A stretch of DNA of 64,000 nt, taken from assembly GCA_002917075.1 (NCBI GenBank), contig NTMA01000055.1, positions 214,852 through 278,851 of the forward strand. The letters run 5' to 3'. A model generated the notes under the pieces. That model searched no databases, had not been told where the DNA came from, and worked only from the letters and a program-made list of their open reading frames with translations. The stretch's first letter is position 1. Each line of letters begins with the position of its first letter. Source of the stretch: Hawksworthiomyces lignivorus. Taxonomy: Eukaryota > Ascomycota > Sordariomycetes > Ophiostomatales > Ophiostomataceae. The position numbers and the translations under genes were made by a program. Positions 41,386 through 51,100 of the stretch are shown here, piece after piece.

Positions 41386-44300
41386 CGTGAATATATTGGC
41401 GGCGATGGAGGCCGGCAGGGGCGGTAGGGAATAAGAGGCAGAGGCAATGCCCTACTCTGTGTTGAGATGAAAAGGGTTCAACTCGCTGTTTGAGTTAAAG
41501 GATCAGGCACTGGAGGTATTAACCATAGCTAGCACGGGGCTCCAATGGTGAGGTTCAGACACAGCAGAGAGAATTAATCGGACAGAAAGCTGAACCGAGG
41601 CTAACTACTTTGTAGGGATTGGGGTTTTGATGAGGAGCGTTCGAGACAAGGCAAGATAAAGATTAAGTAAGAGTTAATCCCAGAAAAGGGAGTGTCTAAA
41701 TTAACGAAAAAAGGCGATAAGAAGAAGAAGAAACTGAAGAGGTCTGTAAGGAGAGAAAAGAAGAGTCGAGCAAGAAGGTTGAGTCGTGGATTGGGATTAG
41801 CAGAAAAGCAAGATTTCTCTTTGTTGAGGTGACGAACAGTTGATAAACAGTATGCAGTCAAGACAGTGAAGAAAATGGGAAATCATACGGAGATAGGGGG
41901 GGCAACAGCGACCACGACCGGTGAGAAACAACTGATGAACAAGGAAAGAAGGAGCGAATAGTGAAGAAAAGAGCAGAAGGAGCGAACCAACAAAGTCACG
42001 CCAAAGTACCAACATAGCGCGAAAAAGGAAAGAGGGTAAGTGAGAAAAAAAAGAAAGCGAATCAATTCCCCTAATAAAAGCGCCAAAAAAGTGCATGAGC
42101 AGTCCACGAAACACCACCAGTACGTCATCGTCGCGCAGCCACAGCCACAGGGCTGAGCTCTCATTTCCTTTGGCAACTTTTCCTCTTTCGTACGTATTGC
42201 CCTTTTTTTCTGGCTTTGTTTGCCAGCACCCCACTCACCAAGTGACCCGCATCACCCATTCACAATCGAGAAAATCTACAACGCACCATTTGACGCACCC
42301 GCTCTCCGTGCTACCCGCTGGTCTCGTAGCAGGTCGATAAAATACTGTCTGTCCAAGCCATTGAAACTACGCGTATAAAATGCGATTCTAGAAGCGAGGT
42401 CCATTCGAGAAGGCCTCCAACATGCCCAAGTATTGCGGAGCCTTCTGTGCCCGAAAAGCCTTGTTTGCGTGTCGCTTCCTGATAACGAACCAACCGTCTC
42501 CCAACCTATGTACGTATGCTGCTCGACTTCAATCTAGCACTTTCTTCTGTGAAAATATCGAATGCTGCTTGGATATTTCTGAATACTACTCTGTATTCCG
42601 CGCTGTTTTGCAGTGCGCTCTCTTATGTACTGTCTGCACACTCCATCTACCTCCCCACTTGCTTCTGGCTAGCTCCACATAAGAAGACAAACGGACACAG
42701 CTTTTTTCTCTTTCTAGCTCCTTTGCCTTCAGGCACAACTCCGTTCTCCGTGGTAGCTTGCAAAGGCATGGAGATCCAGACCGAATAGGCTCTTATCGCG
42801 ACCCAGCTGCCCCGCTCTGTTCTGTGCTCATCTCGTGTTTCGACTACTTCGTTGGTACCTTTCGCCAACACTGTAAGCAAGGCTGGCTGTCTATCCGGCA
42901 CTGCAATCTTTACAACACTTTAATCAGCTGCTTGAGTTTTGCTCCTATTCTGGCCGCTTTCAAAGCCTGACAGCGAGATCTGGGGCAGCTAGGCAACCGC
43001 TTTCTCTCGTTCTCCAGCCGCCGGCTTGCCGCCAAGCTACCTGGCAAGCTGGTCGTCATGCAAGCCCCAAAGCGGCAAAACACTCCTCGCTCAAGAATCT
43101 CCTGATGACTGGATGGACCGTAAAGCTACAGCTGGGGTTATAAGTTTCTGCTAGGAGTGTTGGGCCAACGCGCGGTCTTTCAGCCACTCGTAAGGCATAG
43201 CTCGATCTGCGACGTACGTGTTGCACTATTCATAGTACCAGGGCGAATAGCTCGCTACGCAAGAAGGCTTTGAACTATCAAATTTCGCCATACTCTTTCA
43301 CCACTGCTTTTCAGTTTCCTATTGCCTCCCTGTTGACTCTTCTCCGAAGTACTCGTATATTTCAACAAACGGACATTTGCAGTGTATGATAAGGGACGAC
43401 GATGAAAGGGACAGCCCGTGCGCCGTGGACAATTTCGGCGGTATTCACGAAAATGGGCTATTCTTCCACCAGCTAGCTCGTCTAACTAATGTCGATCGGG
43501 GCACCACGGTCTACCATATGCTCACATCTTATCCTAGAACGCTTTTATAAACATCATCCATAATCCTTCAGGAGAGCCGTCCACAAATCGACCATGTCTG
43601 CCCATTATGAACTAGCTCTCCACCTTTGCGATAGTCACAACATCTGGCAACAGGGGTGCCGTATTGTAGTTTGGGTCTTATTTTGGGCGACTCGATGTGG
43701 AGCCGTGAGAGTAGGCTGAACGAGACCTCTAGCTCTTCTACGTTGACGGCCACACTCTCTTCTTTGCTCCTTTTTCTTCTTCCTTGTCCGCCAAAGAGAG
43801 AATATGACCACCGTGCCCGTCATCTGCGTCCAAGAAGTGTAGGTGCAACCTGGCACGCCCACTCCGAGCGCGAGTGCCGGCAGTCGGAACCTGGCCACCG
43901 TCCTACGCACGTCGCGCAGCGGATTGTAACGCTGCCACCCGCTAGACTCCGCCAGCAACCACCCACGATATTGCTGCGCCAGCATCGCGCACCCCGTAAG
44001 CAATGTGAAGTGCACGCGCAGCTGCACGGCAGCGGATAGATTTGCCGCGTAAGGTAGCTGCCTCTAACAACCAGATGCAGAGAGCAGCGGTGGTTCGGAT
44101 GACCGCTGTCAGAATGTGCCTAACCAAAAAGTGGTTATGCATCAAAAGCTCTGCCAGGGGCAGACTACGGTTAGTAATGCTATCCATATGAGTAGGCATC
44201 GCCGAATACTAGAACAGCTCGGTCATTGCCATATACTGTGTGAAGAAGACGATCTACAAACTACATGAGACAGCTAGAGCAACTGTAGAAAACAGTGTAC

Positions 44301-45200
44301 GGTAATCAGCACAATGACACACTCCATAAGATGAGAAATTGTACCATTTATCTTCTGCGTTCATTCTAGCGCTGTACAGTCTCTACCATTATTTCTTCCT
44401 GTGCATTGCAGTAGGCTTCGGCATGAGCTATCTTGTGAAAATACTGCCGACATTTGCAAAGACCAGAGAAGGATCAACAATTTCACTACTGGGAAGGCAA
44501 TACTCGGACACTTTCTTCAGCCTATCTTGGCTTTTTTCCTCCCTAGATGTATCTGAGAAAGCAAATTCACTGTTAATAAGCTCGGTAGAGACCCAACATA
44601 CCCTATCTTTAAATTTGCCTCACGATCTATCTCCAGCTACTGCTCCATCAACCATGATACTGGGCGTATCCTAATTCAGAATATCTTTTTGTGGCTATTC
44701 GCAGTATTTTTAGTTCTGCTTTCTGTCTTTTTTCTTCAACTCGTGCGTCGCTTGTAACTCATCGTTCGCTAATAACCCGAGACGTTCCAGACCCTGGCGT
44801 ATTGTTAGAGCATCCGTGGCTGGACAAGTCCAACATGTTCTGCAAGTCTTGAATAAACGTATACTAAAAGTAGATATGCTTTGCCGAGGCGCACGTTCCC
44901 GAGATAATCAATAATATTAAATCATGCTGGCCCTCCTTCACATAATTTATGTAGTTCATTGAAGTTGCTTTGTAACAGCAAGACGTTGCTAGTAGAAACT
45001 ATGATGTTTCGTGTTACTTCTGGAGCAAAGCACACAGGTGGCAGAGCTATCTCGGGCAAAACACATGGTCCAAGCCAATCACTCCCTGTCAGGAACTGGA
45101 CTTAACCTTCTTCCTGGATTGTTTACAAATTTAATAGTCTTACTTCAGACTCCTTCCCTCTCCCCTCCTCCCTGACAGCCAAGAGGCGCCATTCCCATCA
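41386..45200. other. 3.8-kb region without an intact gene
   Basis: The first ~900 bp are the purine/pyrimidine-asymmetric promoter and leader of the PPxY gene. 42400-43560 shows nothing coding. 43800-44200 holds a possible broken membrane-protein gene (listed separately). 44200-45200 is AT-rich with no support for a gene. Confidence 0.45.
43800..44199 (-). pseudogene. Possible relic of a small membrane-protein gene
   Basis: Reading from an ATG at 44199 (MPTHMDSITNRSLPLAELLM) a hydrophobic stretch follows, including HILTAVIRTTAALCIWLLEA. After about 50 codons, near 44045, the coding-like signal moves to another frame (AANLSAAVQLRVHFTLLTGC, then RYNPLRDVRRTVARFRLPAL) with GC-rich third positions. 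One frameshift joins the two halves; no intron does. The family is not recognised. Confidence 0.28.
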
Positions 45201-45507
45201 TCAATAAGCAGGCTGCGAATTAAGTCGCTTTAGAACGCCGCCTGTTGATGGCCGTCGCTGCGTGTGAGATACTCCATTGACAATGTCGGTGCCGGTCGAT
45301 GGCTGCCTTGCGGTGCCAATACGGTTTGGAGTTGCTACCAGCAGGGGAAGAGACACGAAGTCAGCACACTGGTTCCCAGAGGGGTAGAAAATTTGCAAGG
45401 GAGGGCTCACATGTATGGTGGCCACGGCCGTTCATAACGGCCTCAAGCTTTTCCTTGGCCTTGAGCTGGAGTTTGGAAGTCTTGGACACAATTGCCGTCT
45501 TGTCCAT
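45201..45507 (-). CDS. Small spliced gene, 76-residue protein of unknown function
   Basis: Two exons, 45411-45507 and 45201-45334, join in phase to 76 residues. Start at 45507 in an excellent context (CAAAATGG): MDKTAIVSKTSKLQLKAKEK, a Lys-rich amphipathic helix followed by LEAVMNGRGHH. The 76-bp intron has a GTGAGC donor, a GCTGAC branch site and a CTGGTAG acceptor. The second exon is Thr/Arg-rich (PNRIGTARQPSTGTDIV) and ends with KRLNSQPAY. No signal peptide or TM. The splice signals, spacing and preserved frame argue for a real gene, but it is short and I recognise no family. Confidence 0.5.
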
Positions 45508-45933
45508 TTTGATGATCGACGTTATTCTTCTGATGGAAATATCTGTTTTAGGAACGAAGCTGAAGATGCAGACGAACAGGCATCTTCATCCTCGCGAAGA
45601 CGGATGGGACGGACAATATGATATAGAATAAGCAGAATGCCCAAACCATAAGCAACTCTCTCCCTTCTCCGCATTTGCCCATGTGACCCGCTGCTCTGGT
45701 TGCAAGCCCGTTGGTCCAAAGCCATTGTTCATGATCTTTGGCGATCACCGGTGGCATCAAACAAGATCCCATTGGGTGCCCGCATTTTAGTAGATTGACT
45801 CGACCACCCTCCATGTGTTAGTGTGCCATATTGTCCAATGTCGAATTATTCAGCACCCGCTCAATTAAATTAAGAAAGGAACAATGAAAGGAAGAGGTTG
45901 CCAATCTATCACGGTAGGCGCCGGGGAGAGAAG
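45508..45933. other. Intergenic region upstream of the 76-residue gene
   Basis: 426 bp between the start of the 76-residue gene and the 3' end of the 219-residue membrane-protein gene. Nothing recognised. Confidence 0.45.
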
Positions 45934-46593
45934 TCATTGATCGGCGTGTCTGCCCTGGCTTTGAAGGCTCGCCAATCGTACACCACCCCTGGCTCGTAGA
46001 GGGTGCAGCCTGTACCCGTGATATACGGCTGGCGGACGGCCTATAGCAAGAACAGCCTCCACCGGCATAGGAAGAATTTCTCTCGGATTCCTCTCGCTGT
46101 CGCCAGTCTTGGTGCCATCGGATGAAGCCAGCGGCCGGCCGCTTCCGCCGTGGCCACCGTACCACCCCTGGGGCCTTTCCTCCAGCTCAACATACGGGGG
46201 TGGTTCATCACCAGCAGCCTCAATGTCAATATCTCCGGATCCTTGCAAATTCTTATTCTTGCTGAGCCTCCGTTTCAGACCCCGCAGCCCGTTTCGGATG
46301 ATTGCATACATGCATTGCATCGTTCGCCACGCCAGCTTCCCAGACAGCGTAAGTGCGAGCCAGATGGGCGACAAGAGAATGACCGGCCCGGCGAACAAAG
46401 CCACGAATAGCTGGTTTGTTGCATCTTTAAGGATTGCCAGAAAAAGTACCAGAAGAACAACGCCGATAAGAACCAGTGACGCGAGGACAACACCATCTTG
46501 GAAGTTCTTGGGAAAGTTTTGCGCTTCGTGCCGGGAATCAAGACTTTCTATCGCGCCGGCCACAGCGGCCGTCACAGTAATATTTTCAATCAT
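45934..46593 (-). CDS. Small membrane protein with two TM segments and a PPPY motif
   Basis: Single ORF of 219 residues starting at 46593 (MIENITVTAAVAGAIESL). Two adjacent hydrophobic segments, about 34-55 (GVVLASLVLIGVVLLVLFLA) and 61-84 (LFVALFAGPVILLSPIWLAL), are followed by a basic stretch NGLRGLKRRLSKNKN and then a cytosolic tail with PPPY at 131-134 (GDEPPPYVELEE), a probable WW-domain ligand for an Rsp5-type ubiquitin ligase. The last ~45 residues have less convincing composition, so an intron near the 3' end may be missed. No known family. Confidence 0.6.
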   Translation of the reverse strand: MIENITVTAAVAGAIESLDSRHEAQNFPKNFQDGVVLASLVLIGVVLLVLFLAILKDATNQLFVALFAGPVILLSPIWLALTLSGKLAWRTMQCMYAIIRNGLRGLKRRLSKNKNLQGSGDIDIEAAGDEPPPYVELEERPQGWYGGHGGSGRPLASSDGTKTGDSERNPREILPMPVEAVLAIGRPPAVYHGYRLHPLRARGGVRLASLQSQGRHADQ

Positions 46594-47576
46594 TCTCTTC
46601 TGTCGTCTGAAAACTTTGTTGGAGATAGATTAGAAAAGGTAAATCAACTTCTGAAAGGTAGAACTTGAGATTTCGTGTAGTGAAGACTGATGAAGTTCGC
46701 GATCATAAGCCCTAGGTAGAGAAGAGTAATTATCAGACAAGCACCAGTCAAGCAAATAGATAAATGTAATCTATCTACAATGAAGATAATTTAAAGATGG
46801 CATACAGCGTATATAGATATAATATTGTGGTGCAAAAGAAGAAAAAAAACTGAATCGAGAGAAAAAAGCCATTGCGAGGCAACGGCTCTTCCTCCCTTGT
46901 GCGCTTCATGGACTCATTGCCATAATACTCACACTATTCAGTTGGCATTAAGCAAACAAAAAAAGATAGTAAAAAAATTGAGAAAAACAAGTTCATACTG
47001 TCAAAGTTCAACACCTGGGCAAAGCTCAATTTCTGCTAAAACACACTGTCTGAATGTGGTATCATTTATTACAGTCACTTCTATGATTCGCCTAGGCTCT
47101 AAACGCTGTATAAATACGAAAAGACTCTATTTCACCGTCTTCTTCAGCTCGGTCGCCGATATGTGGCATGGGACGTCCCATGGTGCTCATTCCAGCTCTT
47201 GCCAGGATATGCGCGAGATTAAGGCCACAAAGAGAACTTGGCAGAACGTCTAAACGTAGATTTGTTTAATTATTGTCTTTTTACAAAAGAACGGTCTTGT
47301 CAAATTGAAATCTTAATAGAAAATGAGAAATAAACGCACAACTAGCTAAAAGACTCGAAAATTACAAAATATGTCGGCACTTAGAAGCCGCCCGTTCTGA
47401 GTGTGCCCGTCTAGTTATGTTGGTAATATCGTCTCGTCCACCCAGAGTCGATAACTAAAAGCTAGCATTGAAAAGGAGGTGCCCTGGCCTTTGTACCCTG
47501 CTGTTTAAGAAACCTTTCTCCCAGAACTTTTAATAGCAATATCGCGAGACCACACAGTTATCGCTATGTGCAACGA
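46594..47576. other. Intergenic region between two small membrane-protein genes
   Basis: 983 bp of AT-rich DNA with the promoter of the 219-residue gene. No gene seen. Confidence 0.45.
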
Positions 47577-48062
47577 TTATACCATGTCACGAAGCTCCAT
47601 CGTGCTAGCGTTCGACCACTCGCTATTGTCCTTGCTGTCTTGGGCGATGGTGTATCTCTGCAGTCCTTCGCTAAGCTGTATGCCTAGGCATTGAGCAGCA
47701 TCGGTACTGGCATTCGCTTCCGCGTCCGCCTCTCTTTCCAGTCGCCTCTTGCGGCTGCGCTGCCGGAACTCCTCGCTGTGGTCCCTGATAGCCAGGTATG
47801 ATTGCCGCAGAAACCAATACGCAAAGCGAACCGCTTGCAATGGTGGATAATAAATGGGCATGAATGGTACGTGAGCCCAGACAATAAAGAAGCGGAACAA
47901 TAAGCCAAAGTGAGGATGGCGCTCTTTGGCTCGCTCGCCAGCGTTGTAGAGGCGATCGCGATCGCCGTTTTGTTTTTGCCAGAACAACATAACAAAGCCA
48001 ATAGGAGTGTACAACAAACTTGCCATAGTAATACTAAAAATAGCTCCACCAGAAAGCTCCAT
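47577..48062 (-). CDS. Small membrane protein, 161 residues, unknown
   Basis: Single ORF starting at 48062 (MELSGGAIFSITMASLLYTP). A hydrophobic helix at about 8-28 (IFSITMASLLYTPIGFVMLF) is followed by a charged loop, a second hydrophobic segment about 52-72 (FGLLFRFFIVWAHVPFMPIY) and a strongly basic stretch RQRSRKRRLEREADAEANAS. The C-terminus is hydrophilic. The layout (two TM segments, then a basic cluster, then a polar tail) copies that of the 219-residue protein one gene away, on the same strand. No family recognised. Confidence 0.5.
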   Translation of the reverse strand: MELSGGAIFSITMASLLYTPIGFVMLFWQKQNGDRDRLYNAGERAKERHPHFGLLFRFFIVWAHVPFMPIYYPPLQAVRFAYWFLRQSYLAIRDHSEEFRQRSRKRRLEREADAEANASTDAAQCLGIQLSEGLQRYTIAQDSKDNSEWSNASTMELRDMV

Positions 48063-48901
48063 GCTGATGCTCTTGTAGGAGGCGATAGATATCGTGATGA
48101 GTGAACTTGGTAGTTGCGCTATACAAATATTTATTTATAAGAAACTCTGAACTGTTGAACGGAGAAGGACCGATGACGGAAGATAGGTTATTAGAAATTT
48201 CTCAAAGAAACGGAGGGGGAAAGGAGATGAAAGAAGATAAGGTAAACCTATGGCGGACAAAAAAAAGAAGGGACAATAAAAAAGGACATGATGAGAGCAT
48301 AAGATATTAACTCCCGGCCTCCCTTCTACCTCCTTGAATTTGATCTTAAGAACTATTCAAAAGGTGACGTCTCAGAAGACTTCCAACAGCAACCTAGGTA
48401 GAGTAAGATAATTGCCTCTCAAGGGAGCAATTAACAAGCCTGCGCCAACTTCGTTGATGCTATGTTTGTTAGCGCTCTACCACCGCCAATCTCCTAATGG
48501 TCAAGGATAGACTGCACGTATGCAACACTATGGGCATGGCGCACGGTATATCTAGTTCCCAGAGCAAAATGGGTGGCGAATATGTGCTGCTCAAGAGGGA
48601 GCGAGACCAACTCCTGGGGTGGATAGCACGAAAAGGATCGGGCACGTGGTAGTCATGAAAGTCGTGGATACAAGCACTTAATGGGAGCCGAAAAGCAGGC
48701 CCGAGGTTGCAAGTAGCCGACCTCGCAGCTGAAAATGTTGGAAGATACGGGCGCTGATGGCTACGGAAGAAGATGAGCTCAGACGCTGCGCATGGCAGGA
48801 CCTCCGAGACAAGCAGGGAGCCGCGGCAATTGTTGAGCTCTGAGGTGAATTCCTGCCGTAGATATTGTCCAAGATTTAATTATGACCTCTCCTCAAAACC
48901 A
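48063..48901. other. Intergenic region
   Basis: 839 bp between the 161-residue and 412-residue protein genes (both minus strand). Nothing recognised. Confidence 0.45.
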
Positions 48902-50140
48902 TCATTCAGTCTTTCTATGGTCACCTTGAGCTTCTGTCGCATCGTGCTTCTTCTCTGATGGCGATTCTCTTGCAGCCGCAGCCGCCAGCAGCACCGAGAG
49001 GCCCAAAAACCCGAGAAACACAAAGAATCCGCTCGTCTCGATGGCGATGTACAGCCGGCTGCGGTAGCGGAGGAGGATGTACATGGTACCCACAGACAGG
49101 ACGACGGTTGCCAAGAGCCCCGACTGGTGGTTCCGCGCGGCGGCTCTGACAAGCGCCGCGCGCAGGAGGGGCAGCATGCCGAAGAGCGGGAAAGCGACCA
49201 GCTGGGACCACGCCAGGAGGCAGGCGGAGATCGGGGCCGCCGCCGCGATGCGCCAGAGGAGGGCGGGGTGGGTGCGCGCCAGAGTGGCGCATGCGTACCA
49301 CGCGGCGGCTGCGTGGAAGGACCGCGCTATGGCGTACTCGGCGCACGAGAACAGCCAGACCAGAAACGCAGCAGCGGCGGCCTGCCGGGCGCGGCGGACG
49401 AGCGTGCGGGCCACACGGGGGCGCGACTCCAAGAACAGGATGCGGTCTTGCAGGAACTGCACCAGCTCACCTTCGTCGGCGGCTATAAAGAGAGCCGCCG
49501 CCCCGCCGGCCAGACCATCCCACAGGCGCTTCTGCAGGGCGTGGGCCAGCAGGTGCGTGTCAGGCGTGGCCGCGCTGATGGACTCTTCCAGGAAGACATC
49601 CGGGCGGGCGAGGACCAGGCGCCAGGCCTCGTCGAGCTGGGGAAACAGGTAGGAGCCCGCCCATCCAGAACCGCTCCAGAGTGTGCGGCGGGCGTGATTA
49701 AAGACGACGGCGGCCAAGAACGTGGTCGGCAGAGCCGACCAAGGCCCGTCGTGTAAGACGGCTGCTTTCAGCACAAGCCAGACATGGAGAAGGAGGCCTC
49801 TGTCCTCAGAATGCGCTGTGCCAGGACCCGACGTGATTAGAGCCTGCATCAACTTGCTGGCCGCAGCAGCACCAGCGACTGCGCCAGCACGTCGCTTGGT
49901 CGTCCACGGCACGGAAACGGCGTTAGCATAGAACCTTTGGCTGGCGGCGCGGTTGAACGGCATGAAACCAACACCTGTCAGCATTACCGTCGGAACTGAA
50001 AAAAATGAAGACGTAGAGCCGTATAAGCTGTCAGTTGAAATGGACTCCTCCTTGGATTCTACATGCGAGGCTGCCTGCCTCATGGACTCCCCTTGTGCAG
50101 CCGGCGAAGCTTTTCCGGCTCTCCTGCGAGGTCGATCCAT
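48902..50140 (-). CDS. Multi-pass membrane protein, 412 residues, unknown
   Basis: Open frame from the ATG at 50140 (MDRPRRRAGKASPAAQGESM) to 48902, GC-rich third positions throughout. The N-terminal ~45 residues are hydrophilic. Hydrophobic segments occur at about 75-95 and 115-150, and clearly in the C-terminal half: AAAAAFLVWLFSCAEYAIAR, WRIAAAAPISACLLAWSQLV, LLATVVLSVGTMYILL and FFVFLGFLGLSVLLAAAAA. The polar tail ends EAQGDHRKTE. No known family recognised. Near 49995-50005 the coding strand has a T-run ending in CAG, preceded by CTGAC, which looks like a splice acceptor. Every splice I tried there broke the frame, so I keep one exon, but the start is uncertain. Confidence 0.65.
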   Translation of the reverse strand: MDRPRRRAGKASPAAQGESMRQAASHVESKEESISTDSLYGSTSSFFSVPTVMLTGVGFMPFNRAASQRFYANAVSVPWTTKRRAGAVAGAAAASKLMQALITSGPGTAHSEDRGLLLHVWLVLKAAVLHDGPWSALPTTFLAAVVFNHARRTLWSGSGWAGSYLFPQLDEAWRLVLARPDVFLEESISAATPDTHLLAHALQKRLWDGLAGGAAALFIAADEGELVQFLQDRILFLESRPRVARTLVRRARQAAAAAFLVWLFSCAEYAIARSFHAAAAWYACATLARTHPALLWRIAAAAPISACLLAWSQLVAFPLFGMLPLLRAALVRAAARNHQSGLLATVVLSVGTMYILLRYRSRLYIAIETSGFFVFLGFLGLSVLLAAAAARESPSEKKHDATEAQGDHRKTE

Positions 50141-51100
50141 TGGAGGACTTCTTTTCGTATTGACTATAGATTCACATATCCATCTCTATTTCTGAATAGA
50201 TGAAAGATCAGAAAGGAAGAAACAGATCGACGACTCTAGTCGTTCTTGTTCTAAGGTAGAAGGGACAGTAGTCCCGAAAAGCCACGTTAGTCTACAGCGA
50301 ATTAGAGTGCTCTCTCCTAATTGGACGAATTTCAACATCACAGCTTTAGGGAGCACCAAAAGCAAAAGGTGTCGCCCTTCTACTCCAAAATACAGAGACA
50401 AGTTTTACTTTCACTTTATTTTATCTTTCCCAGGTAATTCGGAGTTGTTTCCCTGCTACCTATGCTATCTTGTACGCCATGAATATCCTAATGACAGAGT
50501 TCCCTCCCAAAGTGAACGAACACGAGACCAAGCAATCTTTGGTACATAGAAAATTCAGTACGCCCACACCCGTCCCGTTATTTGCCTGATATTCGCAATA
50601 CAAAGAAAAAAAAGAAAAAGCCAATGCCGCCAATACCACTCGTGTGGCCTCCGAAGAAAGTTTTCTTAGAAAATAAAACGCGAACACCATTGAAGAATCG
50701 CCAGACCGGAATGCCACTATATAAGAAGAAAAACAGAAATGGAATGATAAAGCTTCCTCTTCGAACCCAAACAGCCGAGAATGGTGGTTCTGCGAATTGA
50801 AAGTAGAGATAAACAATTTGGTATATGAAGACAAGAGACAAGAAATAAGAATGTCAAAAAAGTACATCTCCAGAAGTTGGAGGGGGTAGGGTAAAAGGCG
50901 GGCGAGATAAACAATGTTTTGCATGATAGGCGTAGAGAATGCGAACAGGTTTCGGTGACAGGAAAGACATCTTGCAGACCCATATTTCAGGGTCCCGATT
51001 TCGCGGTTGATGATGCACTACTAGTCAAATGACGAAGAAGGCTTTTCCTGACCACAGATCGATGGTTGTCTATGATAGAGCGGTCTACGGCGCGAGACCA
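50141..51100. other. Intergenic region
   Basis: 960 bp between the 412-residue gene promoter and the 3' end of the Cnn_1N gene. AT-rich, no supported gene. Confidence 0.45.

Noticed and set aside
44339..44674. 111-codon ORF with hydrophobic N-terminus on the plus strand.
   Set aside because: AT-rich region, no coding bias and no family. Not counted as a gene.
49960..50060. Possible short intron in the 412-residue membrane-protein gene (CTGAC ... T-run CAG).
   Set aside because: The donor (GTAGAA) and acceptor tried shift the frame into a stop within a few codons, so the unspliced frame was kept.
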